A stretch of DNA of 64,000 nt from Pseudocercospora fijiensis CIRAD86 (GCF_000340215.1 NW_006921541.1:2763527-2827526); one strand, 5' to 3'. Counted from the stretch's first letter, positions 41,150 to 54,660 are shown. Numbers and translations are program-made. Notes: a model not told the origin generated them from the letters alone.

Positions 41150-41645
41150 TAGCCTTATAGAAGTTAACTAAGGATTACTATTAGGATTAGTAAGACGGAA
41201 GAGTTATATACTATTCCTAAGTCTAGTACCGGGAGTTCTAGTAACGGATATAGCGTTAAGATTTAAAAATCTAGCTACGAATTTAAGTATCTTAGAAGTC
41301 TAGTTGCTACTAAGTAGGCGTCGATAAGGCTAGCTAGGACGGACTGTATATAACTTTATAGGCAGATATTAGTAATTAGCGCACGTACCGACGTTAAGTA
41401 CTAGACGATCTAGGTACCTACTAGTAAGGGCAATTCCGTAGTACTAACGGAAGTAATTATTAACCGTAATCTATCGTAGTATAGTATTTATAGGGTCGAT
41501 AAAGCAGAATATAACCTAGTTAGTATTACTTAAACGCTAGACCTAATTCTTGTCGGCGACCTTCGTAAAGCCGATAACAGTCCTAATCTTAACTCTAATT
41601 AGCTCTTACTAGCTATCTTTTATATCGGCGGTATCGACCTTTAAT
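41150..41645 (+). pseudogene. RIP-decayed reading frame, family unknown
   Basis: One frame stays protein-like for about 160 codons with stops only at TAG/TAA: TEELYTIPKSSTGSSSNGYS, YEFKYLRSLVATK, SARTDVKY, NSVVLTEVIINRNLS, LDLILVGDLRKADN. It resembles former coding sequence, but I cannot name the family. Confidence 0.35.
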
Positions 41646-42258
41646 ATATAAAAGAAAGCTTTAAGCTAGTTAAGATTACTAGTACGCGCGTTAGCCTAAA
41701 GCTAAAGTAGAAGTCTAGGTTAGTAAAAGGCACTAGCGGTAACGTTTAAATTAACTAGTAGACGCCGGTTAACTACTAGGCGAATAGAGGAGTAGTAGCC
41801 TCGTAGTACTTATAGCCTCCGCCTAAATCGGAAAGCTCCTTCCTAGATAGCTATAGTATAGATAGAATTTGTTTTAGCCTACGTTATAAACGGTATTAGT
41901 CTCGTCTAGCGCCCTAGTTTAGACGATGTTTATAAGTAGTAGTATAATTTAGAGTATTAGGTAGTTTAAATATTTCTTTAAATATTCTCCTATTCTTTTC
42001 TAATATTATACTAAAACTATCGTCTAGGCCCGTCGTAGTACTATAAGCTTAATAAGAGAGTAAATTAGGCTATAAAATTAAAACAATTCTAAGACATCCT
42101 ATTAAGTAGTCTTCTATTACTAAAATTTACCCTTATCTTCCTAACGGGTAGATAAAGTATTATTTGTTTATATATATTAGTAGATACTAAGATAATATTA
42201 ACAGAAACTACTATACCGTTACTACTAGACAACTTAGTCCTAAATAAAATTAATATAT

Positions 42259-42565
42259 AGTTCGAAGACGTACCTCGAATCTAGCGCGAATCTAACGCCG
42301 CTTTCTATCTAGAAAGTAAAACACGTTTAATTAAATTTCTCGGCGGTCTCTTAATATAACCTAATAAAAAGTATATCGTTAGAACCGCGCAATCTTATTC
42401 TATCTAATATAAAACTTTCGTATAAATCGAGAACGTATCTCGAATCTAAGACGAATCTAACGCTGCCTTTCTAATCGGAAAGCGGTATACGTTATTTAGA
42501 TATCTAGGCGGTCTCTAGATATATTTTAGTTAAAAGTACCTAGTTCGAACCGCGTAATAAGGTTC
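42259..42565. repeat. two-copy tandem repeat of about 166 bp
   Basis: Units starting at about 42259 and 42427 share CTCGAATCTA, GACGAATCTAACGC (or GCGAATCTAACGC), GGAAAG/GAAAG, GGCGGTCTCT and GAACCGCG in the same order with RIP-type differences. Confidence 0.65.
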
Positions 42566-43377
42566 TATATTCTAACTAGCTCGATACTATCGTACTACGA
42601 GCGGATATTATACTACTTGTAATTAATATTAGCTACGTTAAATACTACGAAAGGGTCTAAGGGAGGTACTTAGGTTATTGCCTCGCCCCTCCTAGTACCT
42701 AGACATATATAGCAAACCGGGCCTATAGTCTCTAAAAATAGGGGACGTTAGGCTATTCCCTATACCCTAGGAACTCGCTTAGCTAAACTTAATTTTTCGG
42801 ATTTTATATATTATAAGTTAAAACCGTCGGTATTATATATAATTATTATTAATATATTGTCTTCTAGACGCGGTAAGGTATAATAGTACCCGCTAAATTC
42901 GGATTTACGTATTTCGAGGTATAGTTGTTGCTTATTATTATAGTATCGTAGTATTATCGTTAGTCTTACTAGTATACGTTAGAATTCTCGGTTAGTCCTG
43001 TAGAGTATCTATACTAATAGTTGCCTATATAGCGATAGCACAATAAGGAACCTAGATATATTCTAAATTACCTTACTCCCTATACTTTATACTGTGAGAA
43101 TTCGAATAGTATTAATAAAGGCCTACTATAGGCGGAAGAGAGGGTTCTAAGAGGGGATTCTTCCCCCTAGTATAGCGCTAGGACTTGTTACTAGAATACA
43201 GACACCCTTATTAACCTAGTATAATATACTATTCCTATATTATTCTAATAGAGGTGCTATTATAGTGCGCTATATACTATAGTATAAATTATAAGTAGAC
43301 TCTTCTAACTACTAAGTATAGCTATATATACTACGATAGGTTATACTACCTATAGAACCTTATACTATTATAGCTAA

Positions 43378-43398
43378 TAGTAGTAGTAGTAGTAGTAG
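43378..43398. repeat. (TAG)n microsatellite
   Basis: Seven or so perfect TAG units lie within the island. Confidence 0.85.
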
Positions 43399-44299
43399 GA
43401 GTATTAGCCTCCGCTTAGTACTACCTACTAGAAATCTAATTTACTAGTAACATTTAATTTGCTATATAGGCCTCTAACCGTATACTAATTATATAGGTTA
43501 ACCTACTATTTGTCGAGATATAGTTAATACTATAAGGAGCTATAACTAGCTAGCAATAGTTAATACCTAAATAGTAACTACTCGCCTATCGGATTAAGTA
43601 TATACGTTATATTCGCGTTAGACTTTGCGATACTCGTTAAATATTATTATAAATCTAAGCGTTTATAGAGGCAAAATATGTAGCTAGAACTAGGCAATAG
43701 TTCAGATTAATATACTATTAGTCGAGGTATAGCTCAATTTAATTTACTATATAGTATTATATTTAGTCTAGTAGCTATTAATATACTAGGTATCTATCTT
43801 AGATCTTAGGTAGATAAAATATTTAGAAGGTTATAATTGTAACTCTTAAGCCTATAGGTAGCCTATATAGACTAGAATAGTCCTTAGGTTGCCTTGTATT
43901 CTCCTATATAGAAACCCTTTTTCTTCGGGCCTAGAGGCTAGTAGATAAAGCTTAGGTCCCTTCGTATTAGAATACTAGTTATACTCCTAGTGCTTATTTA
44001 ATAGGTTTTAAGTTACTATCTATAAGATACTACTAGTATTCCTATAAAGTCGTCTAGTAATATGCTAGCTCTACGTTCTTTAGTACTCCTAATAGTATAA
44101 GGTTTTATTCTATTTTTATAATAGACTATTACTAGTATATATTAGTAGGATAACGAGTCGAAGGCTAATTACAAGTATACGAAGATATACCTAGTATATT
44201 AGTTTAAGTATTATATATAACGAGATTATAGTAGAGTACTCTATTAGGGTCGAATAAGATATACTAAGTGTATGCGCAGACACATAGCTATACGTTTGC

Positions 44300-46150
44300 G
44301 CATATCGGATCGGGAGACCGGCAATCCCGGATACGAAGATTCTATTATGCTAGGATTATATATTACGCTAAGTAAGGATATGATATCTTTGCGCTTTTCT
44401 ATACGCTCGAACCCTCTTCTTCTTTCTCTACTATAAACTACTCGTACGTATTAGACCTAGAGCCCTCTATATATACCTATACGCATTCCTAATCCGCTTA
44501 GTACTAGAATCAATTCTAGTGTTTATATATACATCCGCACAAAGCTATACGCATAGTAGTCGACTATGCCGTAGGACATTAAGGGCTGCGTATTCCCGAG
44601 CTCGCTCGTTAACGGTAGCGTAAGTACATTCCTATAGCTATACGTCGCTATATACTAATACGCAAACAGAGCAGCTACCGCAAGTATAAAAAGCGTCTAC
44701 TTAGTAGCGAGCTAGTCCCTCTACTAATTCTAGATATCGTCGTAAGCATTCTTCTGCCCTTACCTATCTACATACTTATATATATAGATATGCCTAAAGA
44801 AGAAAGTGCCCGCTATTCGCCTTTTTATAGGTGAGGTCGTTTGTCGTATGCCGGCTAGTGCTAAAAACTAGAGTCGATTTATCGACGCTACGGAGGATAA
44901 CGGGTATAGTTATACTATTGCGTATATCTATATGTAGTACTAATCTCTATAGTAATAAGAGTTTAGAGGATATATACGACGAGGAGGGCATGTATTATAT
45001 ATAACCTAGCCTTCGCGTATACCTATATATTCTGCTAATACTTGCGTAGATAATATGCCGCGATATAAGGACACTCGCGACGTATATTTAGTACGGGGTA
45101 TATATTGTCCCCGAATAGATCTGCTTATACTTATGCCTTTATAGTATAGCGGCGTCGTCGAAGAGGGACGTAAGGAAGATAGCAAGCGGGATACCGGCGG
45201 TCGCTATACCCCGGAAGACAAGTTAAAGCACTATATAGGTATAGCTATGCCTATACATTTGCCTATTAATTCCTATTAACGAGCCTTAGAATTCTACGAC
45301 CGCCTCTAGGAGATATACGAGGACGAAGCGCGAGAGTATACGTAAGTCTACGATTATAGATACACGCATTCTAACACCTATCTAGCAAGGGTCCCTCTAA
45401 GGCGACCTCGAAGAAGGCCGATATAGGTAGCGACGAGACTAGCGACGAGGGCAGCGACGAGACTAGCGACGAGGCTAGCGACGCGGCTAGCGACTAGACT
45501 AAGAACGAGGCTAAGAGCGAGGCTAAGAACGAGGCCAAAAGTAAGGCTAAGAACGAGGCTAAAAACAAGGCTAAGAACGAGGCGAAAAGTAAGGCTACCG
45601 ATATAGCTACCGACAAGCCCTCTACTAAAGGTCCTAAGACCCCGACCGTAGTTATTAAGTCGTCTACGAAGGACGAGGACGAGGACGAGGAAATAGATTC
45701 TAGGTCTAAGCAAGGGTATATGCTTAGATATAGTTATAGAGACTTGTCGCCGCTAATATACGTAGCAAATTCGAGCTTGTACTTGCCTCGAAGTCTAGTA
45801 GGGTAAGCATAAGGCTAGCCTTATCTATACTTATACTAATGCGCGTAGGTCAATAGGACGCTTATAAACAACGACTTTAAAAGGCGCTTCCCTAATATAG
45901 CCGTACCCTATAATACTTGTAAGGCCGCTAGTGCGAAGACGAGTATACCTATCTATCCGTTTTAGTCTGTTAGTATACTAACGGATGTATAGACTGCAAA
46001 TAGGGTAACTATACCTGCGAGAATATAAAGGCATACGTACTCTAATCTATAGCTACACCTACGCGTATAGATAAGAGTACTATAGGGCTCGCACCGGGGA
46101 GAGGGATTCGTTAGGGAATTAGATAGCTATACGTATACAACCGGTTATAG
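44300..46150 (+). pseudogene. decayed intron-rich gene of the Cys-pair family, copy 2
   Basis: The 5' flank at 44330-44470 resembles 29755-29890 (GCTAGGAT, TATTACGCTAAG, then GTACGTAT), so promoter-like sequence was duplicated with the gene. At 44800-44890 the frame reads KVPAIRLFIGEVVCRMPASA, the counterpart of copy 1. At 45850-46030 it gives DFKRRFPNIAVPYNTCKAA and, after an intron, a second Cys pair. Between them, 45390-45710 holds an unusually preserved low-complexity stretch encoding SDET and KNEAK-type repeats with a single in-frame TAG. Family unknown. Confidence 0.5.
45400..45600 (+). repeat. imperfect minisatellite encoding Ser/Asp/Glu and Lys/Asn/Glu/Ala repeats
   Basis: Repeated GACGAGRCTAGC units followed by GCTAAGAACGAGGCTAAAA-like units code on the plus strand for a charged low-complexity segment. 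The long complementary open frame on the minus strand is an artefact of this repetition. Confidence 0.7.
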
Positions 46151-46689
46151 CTATAGCTCGCGCGTTGATTTAGCTTTGCGCTAGCTAATGTTTAGCTTAG
46201 CGGCGGTAAGAGTATATAGATTAACATCCTATAGCGTTTAGTATGCAGTGATTTATATACAAATCTATACGCCGACCTATACGTATAGTAAAGTTCACAC
46301 TACTGCTTATAGCACAGCTCGTATATAGAGGTATAGCTAACGTTATACCATTTTCCGCAACTTCTTTAATCGCTAAGACGTACTTTAGCTAGCGTCGACC
46401 GAGCTAGCGGCGGGTAGCGGGAGTTTTATATATACGGCTATCGCTATACTTATACGTTTAGCTATAGCTCTGTTTACTCGATACCCTCTCGAACGACGCG
46501 ATAGCAGGTAGCTAAGATGTATTAGCATAACTATAGACATATCTACGCCTATAACTCTGCTTACCTAGCAGACGGCTATTACTAGGGCGCTAGCCCCTTT
46601 ACCGAACGAACAGAAGAAGCGCTATATGTTTAGCTAATATCTCGCGTATATCTACGCATAAATGATGCTCTAGATCTGCGTATCTTTGC

Positions 46690-49600
46690 TATTTCTTTAA
46701 TATACAAAGTATATAGTTTAAGTTGTATTCCTATATAGTAGAATACCCTATGCTATTTTTTATTAATTCCTATTTATATATATTAATAATACTCTATAGT
46801 ATTATAATTTGCGTTGTTACTATCTCTCTCTCTCTCTAAATTTTCTCGTTATATATATATTAATAGAAATATAATCTCTACTACTATTATTCTAGTTACT
46901 GCCCCTCTCCTAGCATACAAATGTCTTTAGGTATACGCAAAGGCAACACTGTAGCTATGCATCCGTTCCTCCGTTTTGGTAATAAAGGCTTAGTATTATT
47001 TAATATTAGTATAAGACTATTACGCTAGTGTAATATAAAGTAAATAGTTTAACTTGTTTACCTATATAGTAGAAGACCCTATATATATATAGCTAAAAAG
47101 ATCTTTTTATGTTTTTTTAGATTTATACTTATTAATAATACTCTATACTATTACAATTTGCGTTGTTACTATATCTCTCTCCCTCTAAATTTTCTCGTTA
47201 TATATATTAATAGAAATATAATCTCTACTACTATTATTCTAGTTACTGCCCCTCTCCTAGCATACGAATGTCTTTAGGTATACGTAGAGGCAACACTGTA
47301 GCTATGCATCCGTTCCTCCGTTTTAGTAATAAAGGCTTAGTATTATTTAATATTAGTATAAGACTATTACGCTAGTGTAATATAAAGTAAATAGTTTAAC
47401 TTGTTTACCTATATAGTAGAAGACCCTATATATACATAGCTAAAAAGATCTTTTTATTTTTCTTTAGATTTATACTTATTAATAATACTCTATACTATTA
47501 CAATTTGCGTTGTTACTATATCTCTCTCCCTCTAAATTTTCTCGTTATATATATTAATAGAAATATAATCTCTACTACTATTATTCTAGTTACTGCCCCT
47601 CTCTTAGTATACAGATGCCTTCGGGTATGCGCAAAGGCAACGCTGTAGCTATGCATCCGTTCCTCCGTTTTAGTAATATAATTATTATAGTTAAAGCTTA
47701 GTTTTGTCCTACTTTATTATCCCTTTACGCATACCTATACACTAGCGATTAGGCACTCCCTATTCTATGCGAGACACCACATAGGTATACACATATCTCC
47801 TACTATAGATATACGCCCCTTCTCCCGTTTTAGTAATAAAGGCTTAGTATTATTTAATATTAGTATAAGATTATTACGCTAGTGTAATATAAAGTAAATA
47901 GTTTAACTTGTTTACCTATACAGCAGAAGACCCTATATATATATAGCTAAAAAGATCTTTTTATTTTTCTTTAGATTTATACTTATTAATAATACTCTAT
48001 ACTATTACAATTTGCGTTGTTACTATATCTCTCTCCCTCTAAATTTTCTCGTTATATATATTAATAGAAATATAATCTCTACTACTATTATTCTAGTTAC
48101 TGCCCCTCTCTTAGCATACAGATGCCTTCGGGTATGCGCAAAGGCAACGCTGTAGCTATGCATCCGTTCCTCCGTTTTAGTAATATAATTATTATAGTTA
48201 AAGCTTAGTTTTGTCCTACTTTATTATCCCTTTACGTATACCTATACACTAGCGATTAGGCACTCCCTATTCTATGCGAGACACTATATAGGTATGTACA
48301 TATCTCCTACTATAGATATGCGCCCCTTCTCCCGTTTTAGTAATAAAGGCTTAGTATTATTTAATATTAGTATAAGATTATTACGCTAGTGTAATATAAA
48401 GTAAATAGTTTAACTTGTTTACCTATACAGCAGAAGACCCTATATATACATAGCTAAAAAGATCTTTTTATTTTTCTTTAGATTTATACTTATTAATAAT
48501 ACTCTATACTATTATAATTTGCGTTATTACTATATCTCTCTCCCTCTAAATTTTCTCGTTATATATATTAATAGAAATATAATCTCTACTACTATTATTC
48601 TAGTTACTGCCCCTCTCTTAGCATACAGATGCCTTCGGGTATGCGCAAAGGCAACGCTATAGCTATGCATCCGTTCCTCCGTTTTAGTAATATAATTATT
48701 ATAGTTAAAGCTTAGTTTTGTCCTACTTTATTATCCCTTTACGCATACCTATGCACTAGCGATTAGGCACTCCCTATTCTATGCGAGACACAACATAGGT
48801 ATGCACATATCTCACGCTATAGATATGCGCCCCTTCTTCCGTTTTAGTAATAAAGGCTTAGTATTATTTTATATTAGTATAAGATTATTACGCTAGTGTA
48901 ATATAAAGTAAATAGTTTAACTTGTTTGCCTATATAGTAGAAGACCCTATATATATATAGCTAAAAAGATCTTTTTATTTTTTTAGATTTATACTTATTA
49001 ATAATACTCTATAGCTATTATATTTTATGTTATTACAATATCGCTCTCTCTCTAAATTTTCTCGTTATATATATATTAATAGAGATATTATCTCTAATAT
49101 AATTATTATAGTTAAAGCTTAGTTTTATCCTACTTTATTATCCCTTTACGTATTATTCTATATAAGACACTACATAGGTATGCACATATCTCACGCTGTA
49201 GATATGCGTCTGTTCTTCTGTTTTGGTAGTAGGGGCTTAGTATTATTTTGTGTTAGTGTAAGATTATTACGCTAGTGTAATATAAAGTAAATAGTTTAAC
49301 TTGTTTACCTATATAGTAGAAGACCCTATATATATATAGCTAAAAAGATCTTTTTATTTTTTTAGATCTATACTTATTAATAATACTCTATAGCTATTAT
49401 ATTTTATGTTATTATAATATCGCTCTCTCTCTAAATTTTCTCGTTATATATATATTAATAGAAATATTATCTCTAATATAACTATTATAGTTAAAGCTTA
49501 GTTTTATCCGACTTTATTATCCTATTACGTATTATTCTATATAAGACACTACATAGGTATGCACATATCTCACGCTATAGAATGCGTCTGTTCTTCCGTT

Positions 49601-50560
49601 TTAGTAATAAAGGCTTAGTATTATTTTATATTAGTATAAGATTATTACGCTAGTGTAATATAAAGTAAATAGTTTAACTTGTTTACCTATATAGTAGAAG
49701 ACCCTATATATATATAGCTAAAAAGATCTTTTTATTTTTTTAGATCTATACTTATTAATAATACTCTATAGCTATTATATTTTATGTTATTATAATATCG
49801 CTCTCTCTCTAAATTTTCTCGTTATATATATATTAATAGAAATATTATCTCTAATATAACTATTATAGTTAAAGCTTAGTTTTATCCGACTTTATTATCC
49901 TATTACGTATTATTCTATATAAGACACTACATAGGTATGCACATATCTCACGCTATAGATATGCGTCTGTTCTTCCGTTTTGGTAATAAAGGCTTAGTAC
50001 TCGTTATATATATATTAATAGAAATATTATCTCTAATATAACTATTATAGTTAAAGCTTAGTTTTATCCGACTTTATTATCCTATTACGTATTGTTCTGT
50101 ATAAGACACTACATAGGTATGCACATATCTCACGCTATAGATATGCGTCCGTTCTTCCGTTTTAGTAATAAAGGCTTAGTATTATTTTATATTAGTATAA
50201 GATTATTACGCTAGTGTAATATAAAGTAAATAGTTTAACTTGTTTGCCTATATAGTAGAAGACCCTATATATATATAGCTAAAAAGATCTTTTTATTTTT
50301 TTAGATCTATACTTATTAATAATACTCTATAGCTATTACATTTTACGTTATTACGATATCGCTCTCTCTCTAAATTTTCTCGTTATATATATTAATACAA
50401 ATATTACTTATCTCTACTACTATTATTCTAGTTACTACCTCTATTCTGTATACGGCTGCGTATAGGTATGCGCATACCTTACGCTTTAGGCATGCGCCTG
50501 CATTTCCTTTTAGTAATAAAGGCTTAATATTATTTCAATATTAGGGTAATTTTAGCCTAG
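46690..50560. repeat. satellite-like tandem array of about ten 350-510 bp units
   Basis: The marker GGCTTAGTA or a variant recurs at 46987, 47334, 47841, 48348, 48855, 49234, 49612, 49991, 50173 and 50521. Spacings are 347, 507, 507, 507, 379, 378, 379, 182 and 348. Units share TTACGCTAGTGTAATATAAA, AGCTAAAAAGATCTTTTTAT and CTCTAAATTTTCTCGTTATA blocks. The 507-bp form has an extra block of about 160 bp (AGTTAAAGCTTAG...), while the 379-bp form has lost another block. Units are much more alike than other repeats in the island and keep more CA/TG, so amplification was probably more recent than RIP of the surroundings. Confidence 0.9.
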
Positions 50561-50689
50561 TTTATCTACCCTTTGAACATACCTATGCGCTTACGATGAG
50601 GCTCTCCCTCGAGTTATGCCTATATATATATGCTCGACTATGTCTATATACGTAATGTATGCCAAAAAGATGTTAATACAACCTATATA

Positions 50690-53600
50690 TATAGCTATCT
50701 CCGACCCTCTCTTAACTAGCGAGCTATCTCGTCGTATACCCGTAGCTACGCCCGTAGATACTCCGCCTGTAAACTAGCGATCTCTGCTAGTATTAGCGGA
50801 TATATTGAGGTAGGTTGTATAACCGGAGGCATTAAGGAAGGCATTGTCGCGGCTATTAGTATAGCTATTAGGGGCTGCATTGGCTGTTCTATCGGTAGCT
50901 GCATTAGCTGTCCTATCGGTAGCTGCATTAGCTGTCCTATTAGGGGCTATATTAGCTGTCCTATCGGTAGCTACATTAGCTGTCCTATCGGTAGCTATAT
51001 TAGCTGTCCTATCGGTAGCTGCATTAGCTATCCTATCGGTAGCTGTATTAGCTGTCCTATCGGTAGCTGCATTAGCTATCCTATTAGTAGCTGTATTAGC
51101 GGCATTGTTAGTAGCTATATTAGCTATCCAATTATCGGCTAGTTATAGCTAGGGACAATTCGGGTTTAATCTTAAAGTTGAATCCCGTCTCGAGACATAT
51201 CTATAGGCGTACCTATAGGCGTTCTAATACGGCTAGGTCCTAATGTAGCGGTATTAGTAACTAATCTCTAGTTTCCCCTTTCTCTAGGCGTAGGAACGCG
51301 TAAAGGTAGAGGTATACTTTCCGTACTCGCTCGCTTTCGTCGCCGGCTAGTAACCTCTAGTTTAGGATCCCGGATAGGGATTATATATAGGCGAATCCCG
51401 GGTAGTAGGCTTGGGCGTTGTAACGGTCGTAGGGCGGGCGTAGGGCTTGGACTTCCGGTTAGGCGTTGTAACGGTCGTAGATATAGCGGTAGGCTAGGCT
51501 CGATATCCCGTAATTGTGAACGTGTTTCCTATTCTAGGAGGGTCCTCCGGGTAGGAATTGTTCTAACCTAAGCTCTAGCGGCGCGATGCGCATTATTAAC
51601 CCTAGTAGTACGCTTATCCTTACTATTACTCCTATACTTATAGAGATTGCTAGAGGCCTACTCTTAGTACGCTAGCCTTATAGCCTTTTCCTGTTTATAT
51701 CTAGTCTTCTTTACAACTACGGCTATTAGTACGGGCATAAATCTACTAATAGGTAGCTCTTACCTTGCTTCTATAGTGCCCTCTCGTATCTAGACTAGAT
51801 AGAGACATTTACTAATATATGCTTTACGCGGTAGTCGGTTTAACCCTAGAACTAATCGATATCGCGTATATCTATAGTCGCAGCTCTAGAAATACCTATT
51901 ATTAAAGGTAGGTCGGTTCCGAATGAGTATGACTTATATCCCGTCTGTTCGTTAGCATTTGTATCCGCCCGTCTGCTTCTATATATATCCTTGTTTATAA
52001 GCGTATACTCGGGGTTGAGCGTAGCTGCAATAATATCGTTTTTCTTGTTCGTCGCCTAGTTACGGAGATCTTTGTTCCGGGACCCTATATATATTAGCGA
52101 ATGTCTATAGCTATATATATAGACGTACGTTAGAGGATGCCGATAATCGTATAGTACTCCTATCTACTCGGAGCGTCGATAAGGGATAGTATATCTTCTC
52201 GCTCTTTTATAGTAACCCTACTACGCTATTTGCTTATAACCTTGTCTACGTTCCTAATGAAGTGTATACGATAGAGCATAAGTACATGCTGTAGGTAATA
52301 CTCCGCCGTATAGAGGGGGTCGATTTCGTATAGGTAGAGACTAAGGCCTATAGGTTAGCATAGGTACGGGCATAGGCTAGGGCATAGATACTAGCATATT
52401 GGCACCCGAGCTAATCGACTACGATATAGTGCTACCCGTCCGTATCCCCGTAAATATGTGCCTACCTATATCTGCCTACACCTACGACAGCCGCTAAGGT
52501 CGTAAATAGGCGCTTCTATACGAGATAATATATCCGATTAGTATTCTTCTCGTTATAGATAACCCGAGCTAAGGTGAAGACTATCTTATTAGCAGGTATA
52601 TAGCTATAGGTTAGCCTATATATACGCTTTCTATTCTAACCTAACTTAACCGCAAAGATAACCTCGTTTATATTAGATCCTGCGATACGTTTATAGGATA
52701 TATCGACGTCGAATAACTAGAGAGACGTAAAGATCTCTACTTGTTCCCTATAAAAGCATACCACTATCTATATGCCTATAGGGGAGATATATACGTCTTA
52801 GATATATTGCTACTAAATTAGCGTATGTTAGCATCTATAGCTATAGATAAGGATATATAGTCTTCGGGTTGAGTTTCTACTGTTTGTATGCCTATTCTAC
52901 TACGTTAATATCGCGAAAGTAACTATACTCCGTATACTTAAGCTTTACTATTATCGCGGTTAAGCGCGAAGTATTGTTTAAAGCAACATAGAGCTTAGTA
53001 AGTAATAGTACCCCTTTTTCATTAAGGAACTGCTACAATATCGGATAGACCTAGAATCGGGCTAAGGACTACGTAAGCGGAAGTCTATAGGTATAGCTAT
53101 ATACATACCCGTTATTAGGTCCGGCGAAATGCACTTCTTAATTAATTCCTTTAGCTCTTCCTCGATAAGAGTAGGGACTTTCGTCGGAGGGGGTAGTATA
53201 TACGTATATTTGCCCCGAGATACGATTATTATATAGGGCGTCCTTATAGGATCGCGCGGGACGATAAAATCGAACTTAACCTTATACTCTTGCGTAACGA
53301 GCTTGCCCTACCCTTATAGGTAATCGACTTCTACGCGGTGTTAGCTAATCTATGCCTATAGGTCTAGACGTACCTACGGCATGTCGTATAAACTACCTTT
53401 GTCGGCTTAACAACCGTATAAACGTTAGTCGGACCTGCTAGTAGATTTTAGAAGAAGTCCTTAAGTATATCGATTAACTATTTCCCTTCTTTTAGAATAA
53501 CTTAGCGGAAGCATAATAGTCGTAGGTATGTATAGTAGTTGGTACATACGAGTAAGTACTAGTAATAACTAGCTAGCGTCTATATAGTTAGCTATAGATA

Positions 53601-54660
53601 TGCCTATATATATAACTAATTACTTATAGGCGTCTCTGCCTCCTCGTACGTTAAACTACAATCTTCGCGTTAATCGTCGCAGGCTTTTCTCGACCGGAAT
53701 CTTGCTTGTGCTATATACTAAAGCCTATATCCGTAGGTTAGTACTCGGTAAACTATCTAACTACGGATATATATACGTATGTGAGTTCTCTACCCGGTAT
53801 TGCGTCTCTTCTCCTCTTAGTACGAATATCCTTACGAGCGGAGGTATAGAATTAACCCTCTAGTTTAGGTACTCGTCTGTAAGGCGATAGTACGTAGCGC
53901 CCTCCCGGAGATATAAGCAAGTATATTAACATATCTTAACACCGCTACAATTCTTCTGTACCCGAACATAGGATACGCTATTAAAGTACGACGCTTTAGT
54001 TTCCTTCGGGGAATAGGGCTGCCTTGCCCTATATTGCATCTAATATATATTAGCATATATATAACAATATATACGCCTATATATACTCTATATTTAAGAA
54101 CGGCCGGAATCTTTATAACGTTCTCTAGGATAAGATCGGTATAGTTATAGTAATCCGCAAGTAGAACGATATATATATAGCTATAGTTATAACTACTTAG
54201 GTATTCTAGTATCGTAGTAATATATTCGATATACTTAACAGAAAGCGGGGCATATATAGCATTTATAATAAGGGTAGGCCCGGGTCGAGGAAGTAGCTAA
54301 GTCTTATTAGAAAGTATAGGCATACTATTAGCTATAGCTAAGCCTACAATGTTGCTTTCTAGCTACTTGTCTTCTATAGCCTCTAAAGCGATGCGATCTT
54401 CTTCCGTAAGCATTCCTAACGTAAAGACATTAGAGGCCTATATCTCGGTAAGCTAAAGGGTATATATATCTATATACCTATATATACGCGCTCGTTAATA
54501 GACTCGGTATACGAGATAAGCTTATTAGAATATTTATATTTATAATCTTCCTATATATAGGGAAGAAAGGTTAATAGAGTCTCTATAGCTTTAGTCGGTG
54601 CTTTAGATAGTAGTTTTATTCGGTGCTCGTAATCTGTATAGTCTAAGAAGCGGGCATTCG
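50690..54660 (-). pseudogene. decayed DDE transposase gene, probably fungal MULE-like
   Basis: On the minus strand, with stops ignored, the frame gives in order: EHRIKLLSKAPTKAIETLLT (about 54620); KFDFIVPRDPIRTPY and YILPPPPTKVPTLIEEELKE (about 53280-53150); NEKGVLLLTKLYVALNNTSR and KYTEYSYFRDINVVE; LFDVDISYKRIAG and NEVIFAVKL (about 52700-52640); after an intron, IVFTLARVIYNEKNTNRIYY; and DTNANEQTGYKSYSF near 51950. The SYKR-aG-NE and tN-NEQ motifs recall the MULE-type transposases common in fungal genomes. Several short introns are recognisable. The 3' part contains the 24-bp minisatellite and ends ILAEIASLQAEYLRA...YDEIAR near 50690. RIP stops make it dead. Confidence 0.55.
50868..51150. 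repeat. 24-bp minisatellite, about 11 units
   Basis: Tandem copies of GTAGCTGCATTAGCTGTCCT plus ATCG occur with point variants. The unit length is a multiple of three, so an eight-residue repeat is kept in every frame without a stop. It lies in the 3' coding part of the transposase-like pseudogene. Confidence 0.9.

Noticed and set aside
42530..42550. Possible tRNA B-box (GTTCGAACC)
   Set aside because: No A box at the right distance and no cloverleaf could be drawn. The word sits in a repeated RIP-affected unit.
45378..45713. 111-codon minus-strand open frame rich in Leu/Val
   Set aside because: It is the complement of a plus-strand charged minisatellite (SDET/KNEAK repeats). The repetition alone keeps the opposite frame open, and there is no ATG-driven gene signal.
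46690..50560. CRISPR-like array
   Set aside because: Units are 350-510 bp and nearly identical throughout, with no short repeat/unique spacer structure, and the genome is eukaryotic.
50880..51152. 90-codon plus-strand Ala/Val/Leu repeat frame
   Set aside because: It is produced by the 24-bp minisatellite, which stays open in several frames. The surrounding relic is coded on the minus strand.
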